Shown one piece after another: positions 15,736-21,396 of a DNA stretch of 21,396 bases; position 1 is the stretch's first letter; each line of letters opens with the position of its first letter. The DNA lies in the NCBI GenBank assembly GCA_050633325.1, contig JBOEGH010000009.1, positions 1 through 21,396 of the forward strand, in the 5' to 3' direction. The notes beneath the pieces were generated by a model that saw only the letters and a list, made by a program, of their open reading frames with translations, made no database searches and was not told the origin of the DNA. Source of the stretch: UBA1672 sp050633325. Lineage in GTDB: Bacteria > Pseudomonadota > Alphaproteobacteria > Micavibrionales > Micavibrionaceae. The translations under genes and the position numbers were made by a program.

Positions 15736-18642
15736 TTAGATGCTTAATGCTTCATCAATTAATGCCGCTTGCTCTGCGTGATGGCGTGAATTAGAACCAG
15801 TTGCCGGAGATGCGGCGCCAATACGACCTACATAAACTGGACGCCCTGCTTTATGATTAACATCAATCAATGATTTCTCAATTTTACGATCAACAAAACT
15901 CCAAGAACCTTGGTTCTCTGGCTCTTCCTGACACCAAACGACATCTGCATTCTTATATTGTTTTATCTCTTCACCAAGTGCATTAGATGGGAATGGGAAT
16001 ATTTGCTCCAAACGTAGAATAGTAATATCATCGATTTCACGCTTGCGACGTTCTTCAAGAAGGTCATAATAAACCTTACCTGTACAAAGAACTACGCGCT
16101 TCATCTTTTCAGGTTTAACCAAACTATCTTTATCATCATCCCACAAAATACGGTGGAAAGTACTACCCTCAGTAAACATGGATATATCAGATACCGCCAG
16201 TTTATGTCTAAGCAGTGACTTAGGTGTCATCATTATCAATGGTTTACGGAAGTCGCGGTGCATCTGGCGACGTAGAACATGGAAATAGTTTGCCGGCGTA
16301 GTACAGTTACAAACCTGCCAGTTATCTTCGGCCGAAAGCTGTAAAAAGCGTTCAAAACGTGCCGATGAGTGTTCAGGCCCTTGGCCTTCATGACCATGAG
16401 GAAGCAACATAACAAGCCCTGACATACGCAGCCATTTACTCTCGCCAGATGAAATAAACTGATCGATCATGACTTGTGCGCCATTGGCAAAATCACCAAA
16501 TTGAGCTTCCCAAATTGTCAAAGTCTTAGGATCAGCTAAGGAATAACCATATTCAAATCCAAGAACAGCCATCTCTGATAAAGGACTATCATGAGCTTCG
16601 AATTCAGTATTTTCAGGGTTTATATGTTGCAGAGCAATGTGCTTATTCTCACTTTCTTGATCATACCAAATTGCATGACGTTGAGAGAACGTACCACGAC
16701 CAACATCTTGACCGGATAAACGAACAGAATAGCCATCATCTAGCAACGACCCAAACGCCAAAGCTTCAGCCGTGGCCCAGTCAAAGCCTTCACCAGTTTC
16801 CAACATTTTTTCTTTGTTCGTCACGACACGCTGAAGCTTTTTATTAATTGCAAAGTCATCAGGGACATTTGTAATCACATCACCAATACGTTTAATGTCT
16901 TTACTGGAAATATCTGTTTCACCACGACGGTCATCACCATACGCGACTTTCAGGCCTTCCCATGCACCTTCAAGGTAATCCGCACTATCTGCCTTATAGC
17001 TTTCAACTGCATCAAAGGCTGCACTCAACTCTTCAACAAAATCGTCTTGCACCTTCTTCGCATCGGCTTCATCAATAACGCCTTCAGCAATCAATTGATT
17101 TGCGTATTTGCTGCGCGCGGTTTCTTGTTTTGCAATTTTCTTATACATAAGTGGTTGAGTAAATGCAGGCTCGTCCCCTTCGTTATGACCAAATCTGCGG
17201 TAACAGAAAATATCAATAACAACGTCTTTTTTGAATTTTTGACGGAATTCAGTTGCCAATCTAGTAACTTCAACGACGGCCTCTGGATCATCGCCATTAA
17301 CATGGAATATAGGCGCATCAAGCATCTTCGCCACGTCCGTACAATATGGACCAGACCGAGAGAATTTTGGCATTGTTGTAAAGCCAATTTGATTATTGAT
17401 AACGATGTGTAATGTACCACCTACGCGATATCCAGGTAATTCAGAAATCATAAATGTTTCCGCGATAATACCCTGCCCTGCAAATGCTGCATCACCATGA
17501 AACAATAACGGAAGAACAGCCGTAGATTCTACATCGTTACGTTGGATTTGTTTCGCGCGCACTTTACCAATAACAACGGGGTTAACAAATTCCAAATGAG
17601 ACGGGTTTGCCGTTAAAGATAAATGGATACTTTTTCCATTAAATTCACGATCACTAGATGTACCAAGGTGGTATTTAACATCACCAGCACCAAGAACATC
17701 ATCTGGTGTAGATGACTGCCCCTGAAATTCTGCAAAAATAGTTCTAAAAGGCTTACCCATGACGTTTGCCAAAACATTTAGACGGCCACGGTGCGCCATA
17801 CCAATTATAACTTCTTCCAAACCAAGGTCAGCACCACATTTCATAATTTCTTCAATAGCAGGTATAAGTGCTTCACCACCATCAATTCCAAAACGCTTTG
17901 CACCAGTATGCTTTTTATGCAAAAACTGTTCAAAGCTCTCCGCCGCAGTCAGACGTTCCAATATTGATTTTTTAGTATCATTTGTAAAAGATGCTTTATT
18001 CTGTGGCAACTCAACACGTTCTTGTATCCATTCGCGTTCTTCAACGTTACTGATATGTCTGTACTCTAATCCAACAGCGCCACAGTAAACATCCTTTAAA
18101 ACACTTACCAATTCTCTCAAAGTAGCATTTTCCAGACCAAAAGCTCCATTAACGAATATCGGACGATCATAGTCATCATCAGAAAAACCATGATATGTAG
18201 GATCTAATTCAGGATGATCTTCGACCGGTTTCATACCAAGCGGATCAATATTTGCCAATAAATGACCACGGAAACGGTAAGAGCGAATTAACATCATCGC
18301 ACGAATAGAATCTAATGCAGCTCGTTGTATATCTGCCGCACTTGCACCACCAGATTTAGATTTTTTAGCCGTATCATTTACTGCTTCAACCAATATCCCA
18401 TCAGCAGGAGCAACAGCAGAACTGCCAAAGTTACGTAATTCACGAGAATTCTCATCAGGTGTCCAACTTGCACCTGACAGCTCTTTCAAGAATATGATCT
18501 CACTATCCTTCAGACCGTCAAAAAATTCCCTCCAGCTCTCATCAACATTTGCAGGTGTCTTCAAAAATTGCGTATAAAGATGCGCGATATATTCTGCATT
18601 TACACCACTTAAAAAAGTTTGATCTTGCTGTGCCTGTGTCAT
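15736..18642 (-). CDS. sucA: 2-oxoglutarate dehydrogenase E1 component
   Basis: E1 is the thiamine diphosphate-dependent decarboxylase that feeds succinyl groups to SucB. The 968-residue protein has the usual length. The N-terminal TFLSGVNAEYIAHLYTQFL is the E2-binding segment. HRGRLN lies at 284-289, the cofactor-binding GDAAFAGQG at 383-391, NNQIGFTT at 416-423 and YRRFGHNEGDEP at 481-492. The pyrimidine-binding half contains GQDVGRGTFSQRHA and HGHEGQGPEHSSAR. It ends AEQAALIDEALSI. The ATG at 18640-18642 has AAGGA about 10 bases upstream. It follows the two unknown paralogs by 131 bases and has its own promoter candidate. No clear terminator lies in the 8 bases before the convergent small gene. 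Confidence 0.97.
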   Translation of the reverse strand: MTQAQQDQTFLSGVNAEYIAHLYTQFLKTPANVDESWREFFDGLKDSEIIFLKELSGASWTPDENSRELRNFGSSAVAPADGILVEAVNDTAKKSKSGGASAADIQRAALDSIRAMMLIRSYRFRGHLLANIDPLGMKPVEDHPELDPTYHGFSDDDYDRPIFVNGAFGLENATLRELVSVLKDVYCGAVGLEYRHISNVEEREWIQERVELPQNKASFTNDTKKSILERLTAAESFEQFLHKKHTGAKRFGIDGGEALIPAIEEIMKCGADLGLEEVIIGMAHRGRLNVLANVMGKPFRTIFAEFQGQSSTPDDVLGAGDVKYHLGTSSDREFNGKSIHLSLTANPSHLEFVNPVVIGKVRAKQIQRNDVESTAVLPLLFHGDAAFAGQGIIAETFMISELPGYRVGGTLHIVINNQIGFTTMPKFSRSGPYCTDVAKMLDAPIFHVNGDDPEAVVEVTRLATEFRQKFKKDVVIDIFCYRRFGHNEGDEPAFTQPLMYKKIAKQETARSKYANQLIAEGVIDEADAKKVQDDFVEELSAAFDAVESYKADSADYLEGAWEGLKVAYGDDRRGETDISSKDIKRIGDVITNVPDDFAINKKLQRVVTNKEKMLETGEGFDWATAEALAFGSLLDDGYSVRLSGQDVGRGTFSQRHAIWYDQESENKHIALQHINPENTEFEAHDSPLSEMAVLGFEYGYSLADPKTLTIWEAQFGDFANGAQVMIDQFISSGESKWLRMSGLVMLLPHGHEGQGPEHSSARFERFLQLSAEDNWQVCNCTTPANYFHVLRRQMHRDFRKPLIMMTPKSLLRHKLAVSDISMFTEGSTFHRILWDDDKDSLVKPEKMKRVVLCTGKVYYDLLEERRKREIDDITILRLEQIFPFPSNALGEEIKQYKNADVVWCQEEPENQGSWSFVDRKIEKSLIDVNHKAGRPVYVGRIGAASPATGSNSRHHAEQAALIDEALSI

Positions 18643-18687
18643 GGCCTAAAGTCCTTATAATCTAATCAAAAATATAAAAAAATTCCT

Positions 18688-18709
18688 AAAAAAAAAGCAT
18701 ACATAATGC
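18688..18709 (-). other. Weak hairpin plus T9 run in the sucA leader
   Basis: On the minus strand GCAT/ATGC with a 5-base loop is followed by nine T, between the sucA promoter candidate and the sucA start. It resembles an attenuator, but a 4-5 pair stem is too short to be persuasive. Confidence 0.2.
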
Positions 18710-18724
18710 CATTCAGTCATAGGT

Positions 18725-18752
18725 ATTATCCTCTACGACAGAATATAGACAA
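18725..18752 (-). promoter_or_regulatory. Candidate sucA promoter
   Basis: On the minus strand: TTGTCT (18747-18752), a 16-base spacer and GATAAT (18725-18730), about 83 bases before the sucA ATG and just after the stop of the upstream unknown gene. It suggests sucA can be transcribed independently of the paralog pair. Confidence 0.45.
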
Positions 18753-18773
18753 CCACATTCTTTTCAACTGTTT

Positions 18774-19322
18774 TTAAGTATTTTTACGAAGCGCAGCAGC
18801 AATGGCAGAAATTGCACTATCCTCAGCCGCACTAACATTCATGGGGTGGTTTGCATCATCATCAGAAAGACCTGATATTTCACCGACAATCTTACTCAAC
18901 GCTTTACCAAAAAAGCCCTTTTCCGGCTCCTGCTCTTCGCCAAACTCACCATAAGCTTGCGCAACAGATGATGCAATTTCAAGAACCATCTTAATATAGT
19001 CTTTAACCTCATCGTTACTTGCCTCCGCCTTTAACGCGATAATAGCTTTTTCGCATTGTGGCTCAATATTAAAAACACCTTGAGACCATGATGCCCATTT
19101 GTCCTTAGACTTAAGCACTTCATTAGCGACTTCTTTAGTGAATGAGACACCTTCATGTATTTTTGATATCTCTTTTATACAAGACTCCAATGCAGCCAGC
19201 TCACGTATATCATCCTGTTCACCATCTTCATCCTCGCTAAAACTTACATGCATACCAACACGGTAAGGTAAACTAACGATAAGTTCGACATCTTCACTTG
19301 AAAAAGAAGAAAGCTGTGTCAT
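18774..19322 (-). CDS. Hypothetical protein, paralog of the gene at 19340
   Basis: This is an acidic 182-residue protein of unknown family, related to its neighbour. Shared blocks, in order, are VSLPYRVG (16-23), an acidic D/E-rich stretch then E..AL..C/I, KxKWxxWS, IEPQCEKAI, EVKDYIK..LEIASSVAQAYGEFGE and a C-terminal IAAAL. It differs by an extra segment EKGFFGKALSKIVGEISGLSDDDANHP near the C-terminus. No membrane helix or catalytic motif is seen; it is likely all-helical and cytoplasmic. The ATG at 19320-19322 has a perfect AGGAGG seven bases upstream. Its neighbour's stop is 17 bases before it, and sucA lies 131 bases downstream on the same strand. Confidence 0.85.
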   Translation of the reverse strand: MTQLSSFSSEDVELIVSLPYRVGMHVSFSEDEDGEQDDIRELAALESCIKEISKIHEGVSFTKEVANEVLKSKDKWASWSQGVFNIEPQCEKAIIALKAEASNDEVKDYIKMVLEIASSVAQAYGEFGEEQEPEKGFFGKALSKIVGEISGLSDDDANHPMNVSAAEDSAISAIAAALRKNT

Positions 19323-19339
19323 TTCATGACCTCCTGAAA

Positions 19340-19900
19340 TTATATGTAAATTGTATCAAGCGCAGTAGCAATAGTGCGCAGAGCTTTTCGCTCATCCAAA
19401 GATATATTGATAAATTGTTCCCAGTCTTTATAAGGCATACCAATTTTATCTGCGTGCTTCTTACCTTTCCTATAGAAAAGGTAAACTTTTATTTTATCTA
19501 ATAAAGGGGTACTTTCACCATATTCCCTAAAAGCCAATGCAACAGATTCGCCAATTTCAATCAAATGATTCTTAAAGGCACTAACTTCCTTTATATCAAC
19601 TTGCTCTGACAATATATCAATTGCCTGATGACATTGAGATTCTATTATCTCTAAATTTTCTGACCACTCTTCCCATTCACTTTTACGCTTAACAGTCTCA
19701 CAAATTATATATTGCACGGTTTCCGCGCCAAACACTTCCTGCGAATAAGCCGTAATAATATTGGCAAGTGCAATCATTTCCGCCTCGTCGGAATCATCAC
19801 CACCGGTTTCATCACTCTGGGAAATGAACAAGCCTACGCGATATGGTAAACTTACCAATAATGTACGTTGATCCGCAGATAATTGATCAAGAAAGCTCAT
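19340..19900 (-). CDS. Hypothetical protein, paralog of the gene at 18774
   Basis: This 186-residue protein of unknown family starts MSFLDQLSADQRTLLVSLPYRVG and has SDETGGDDSDEAE, KRKSEWEEWSENLEIIESQC, a EVSAFKNHLIEIGESVALAFREYGE helix and IATAL near its end. These blocks match the next gene in the same order and spacing, with VSLPYRVG at the same residues (16-23). Near residues 130-165 it has a basic KVYLFYRKGKKHADKIG segment that its paralog lacks. The ATG at 19898-19900 has AGGTG about 11 bases upstream, and a promoter candidate lies at 19939-19967. The pair lies between the terminated sucCD operon and sucA, suggesting that they are co-transcribed into sucA. Function is unknown. Confidence 0.85.
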   Translation of the reverse strand: MSFLDQLSADQRTLLVSLPYRVGLFISQSDETGGDDSDEAEMIALANIITAYSQEVFGAETVQYIICETVKRKSEWEEWSENLEIIESQCHQAIDILSEQVDIKEVSAFKNHLIEIGESVALAFREYGESTPLLDKIKVYLFYRKGKKHADKIGMPYKDWEQFINISLDERKALRTIATALDTIYI

Positions 19901-19938
19901 AACAGATAAAACACCTTTTTTAATAATCTATTAACGCG

Positions 19939-19967
19939 ATACTACACGTAAATTCATTAAATCTCAA
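19939..19967 (-). promoter_or_regulatory. Candidate promoter of the paralog pair (and possibly sucA)
   Basis: On the minus strand: TTGAGA (19962-19967), a 17-base spacer and TAGTAT (19939-19944), about 40 bases before the first paralog. It lies downstream of the sucD terminator, which would isolate this unit from sucCD. The rest of the 178-base gap holds nothing else I can support. Confidence 0.45.
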
Positions 19968-20018
19968 ACCTCTATTTTACAAACGATAGTCATTCAAATC
20001 TTTTGCATATCAGAACAT

Positions 20019-20053
20019 AAAAAAAACAAGGCTCAAATAACCAGAGCCTTGTT
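20019..20053 (-). terminator. Intrinsic terminator of the sucCD operon
   Basis: On the minus strand AACAAGGCTC (20044-20053) pairs exactly with GAGCCTTGTT (20025-20034) across a 9-base loop. A run of eight T follows (20019-20026 on the complement). It lies 26 bases after the sucD stop. This is the strongest terminator in the window. Confidence 0.92.
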
Positions 20054-20078
20054 AATAAAATTATATATTTAAAAACGA

Positions 20079-20954
20079 TTAGGCAGCAATAGCTTCCATC
20101 ATCGCAGTACCTAGCCCAGCAGGACTTTCAGATACAACAAATCCAGCAGAGCGCATTGCTTCCATTTTCGCAGGAGCAGTATCATCCGCACCAGAAATAA
20201 TCGCACCGGCATGGCCCATACGTTTACCCGGAGGAGCAGTAGCACCAGCAATAAATCCTGCAATCGGCTTCTTATTTTTAAGACCTTTATAGAATTCACA
20301 AGCATCAAGCTCATCAGTTCCACCGATCTCACCAATCATAAGGATCGCTTCGGTTTCATCGTCATCCATAAACATCTCGATACAATCAATAAAGTTAGTA
20401 CCATTGATCGGGTCACCACCTATACCAATACATGTAGATTGACCAAGGCCAACCGCACCTGTTTGTGCAACAGCTTCATAAGTCAAAGTACCAGAACGTG
20501 ATACAATACCAACTTTACCGCGCTTATGAATGTGACCTGGCATAATACCAATCTTACATTCATCAGGCGTGATAACACCCGGGCAGTTAGGACCAATCAA
20601 GCGTGTTTTAGAGCCTTCAAGGGCACGTTTAACCTTAACCATATCCAAAACTGGAATACCTTCGGTTATACAAATCGCAAGCTCAATTTCCGCATCAATT
20701 GCTTCTAATATAGCATCAGCAGCAAACGGAGGCGGCACATAAATCACAGATGCATTAGCACCAGTAACGTGACGCGCCTCATCAACAGTGTTAAACACAG
20801 GCAATCCAAGGTGATCGGAACCACCCTTACCAGGTGTAACACCACCAACCATTTTACTACCGTATGCAATCGCTTGCTCGGAGTGGAATGTACCTTGAGC
20901 CCCAGTGAAGCCCTGACAGATTATTTTAGTTTCTTTATTTACAAGCACTGACAT
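20079..20954 (-). CDS. sucD: Succinyl-CoA synthetase (ADP-forming) subunit alpha
   Basis: SucD binds CoA and carries the phosphohistidine of succinyl-CoA synthetase, which makes ATP from succinyl-CoA in the TCA cycle. The 291-residue protein has the CoA-binding N-terminal part (ICQGFTGAQGTFHSEQAIAYG; GGVTPGKGG), RLIGPNCPGVI, IGIGGDPINGTNFIDC and the active-site H248 in PPGKRMGHAGAI. The ATG at 20952-20954 starts 2 bases after the sucC stop, and its AGGAGG lies inside the end of sucC, so the subunits are coupled. The strong terminator at 20019-20053 ends the operon, separating it from sucA. Nothing is missing. Confidence 0.97.
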   Translation of the reverse strand: MSVLVNKETKIICQGFTGAQGTFHSEQAIAYGSKMVGGVTPGKGGSDHLGLPVFNTVDEARHVTGANASVIYVPPPFAADAILEAIDAEIELAICITEGIPVLDMVKVKRALEGSKTRLIGPNCPGVITPDECKIGIMPGHIHKRGKVGIVSRSGTLTYEAVAQTGAVGLGQSTCIGIGGDPINGTNFIDCIEMFMDDDETEAILMIGEIGGTDELDACEFYKGLKNKKPIAGFIAGATAPPGKRMGHAGAIISGADDTAPAKMEAMRSAGFVVSESPAGLGTAMMEAIAA

Positions 20955-20956
20955 GA

Positions 20957-21357
20957 TTACGCTGCCTCCTGAGCTTTTTGAGTTGCTTCCACGACTTTTT
21001 GCGCGGCATCGCCCAAATCATCAGCAGAAATAATAGGTAGACCGGAATTCGCCATAAGCTCCTTACCTTTTGTAACGTTTGTACCTTCAAGACGCACAAC
21101 AAGTGGCACAGAAAGATTAACTTCCTTAGCCGCAGCGATAACGCCTTCTGCGATAACATCACATTTCATAATTCCACCAAAGATATTAACAAGGATACCC
21201 TTAACATTTGGATCGGAAAGAATGATTTTGAACGCTATAGTTACACGCTCAGCAGTTGCGCCACCCCCAACATCCAAGAAGTTAGCAGGCTCACCGCCTT
21301 TAAGTTTGATAATATCCATCGTGGACATCGCAAGACCAGCACCGTTAACCATACAAC
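20957..21357 (-). CDS. sucC: Succinyl-CoA synthetase subunit beta, C-terminal part
   Basis: This is the last third of the beta subunit, which binds nucleotide and succinate. The visible part runs from GCMVNGAGLAMSTMDIIKLKGGEPANFLDVGGGA through FKIILSDPNVKGILVNIFGGIMKCD to VPLVVRLEGTN. It ends ATQKAQEAA. The MVNGAGLAM and GGIMKCD motifs are diagnostic. The reading frame is open across the contig end and has no start codon because genomic sequence stops at about 21357, where adapter begins. The stop TAA lies 2 bases before sucD. An internal Met at 21352 is not the true start. Confidence 0.95.
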
Positions 21358-21396
21358 CTGTCTCTTATACACATCTCCGAGCCCACGAGACGCTCA
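21358..21396. other. Illumina Nextera transposase adapter (artefact)
   Basis: The Tn5 mosaic end CTGTCTCTTATACACATCT occupies 21358-21376. It is followed directly by the Nextera read-2 primer remainder CCGAGCCCACGAGAC (21377-21391). The last five bases, GCTCA, would be the start of an i7 sample index. This is library adapter left untrimmed, not a transposon in the organism, and the genomic sequence ends at about 21357. Confidence 0.97.

Noticed and set aside
21358..21376. Tn5/IS50 end as evidence of a transposon
   Set aside because: The mosaic end is followed by Nextera primer sequence, which identifies it as library adapter.
1..21396. CRISPR arrays, tRNA or rRNA genes, toxin-antitoxin pairs and defence genes
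   Set aside because: No regularly spaced repeats, cloverleaf-like or rRNA sequence, or recognisable defence motifs were seen on either strand; this is by eye, not by a model search.

Overview
The window reads as a chromosomal segment of an alphaproteobacterium. The evidence is synteny: sucC-sucD, sucA, sucB and lpdA share one segment with DUF484-xerC, a small transaldolase, priA and atpH-atpA, a neighbourhood typical of that class. Most of the window is about 40 % GC, with AT-rich spacers, but the first ~3.1 kb is clearly GC-richer. The order within Alphaproteobacteria cannot be fixed from this alone. The last 39 bases are Illumina Nextera adapter, not genome, so this is the raw end of a contig.

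Layout. 1-4144 (minus strand): priA, a TraX-like membrane protein coupled to it, then atpH and the 5' part of atpA, with a likely atp promoter before atpH. 4247-7799 (plus strand): a small unknown protein, transaldolase, a LysE/RhtB exporter, DUF484 and xerC. 7822-10435: lpdA on minus and a two-domain deaminase-like gene on plus, each ending in a good terminator. 10461-15192 (minus): sucB with its own promoter, preceded by a tightly overlapping thiE-thiD-BASS transporter-thiL operon. 15326-15727 (plus): a small orphan gene. 15736-19900 (minus): sucA behind two tandem paralogous genes of unknown function. 20019-21357 (minus): sucD and the 3' end of sucC, closed by a strong terminator.

How they fit together. 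SucA, SucB and LpdA are the E1, E2 and E3 of 2-oxoglutarate dehydrogenase, and SucCD is the next TCA-cycle enzyme. What is usually a compact operon is split here into separate transcription units by accessory genes. ThiE, ThiD and ThiL make thiamine phosphates; ThiL yields thiamine diphosphate, the cofactor of SucA, so the thi operon between sucA and sucB is functionally apt. AtpH and AtpA belong to ATP synthase F1, PriA restarts replication forks and XerC resolves chromosome dimers.

Most worth checking: an abrupt composition change inside priA near 3,100-3,140 (recombination or a chimeric join); the deaminase with what looks like a degenerate second deaminase domain; the unknown paralog pair beside sucA; and the BASS transporter locked into the thiamine operon. 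No defence system, CRISPR array, prophage, insertion sequence, tRNA or rRNA was seen. No gene-free stretch exceeds about 220 bases.
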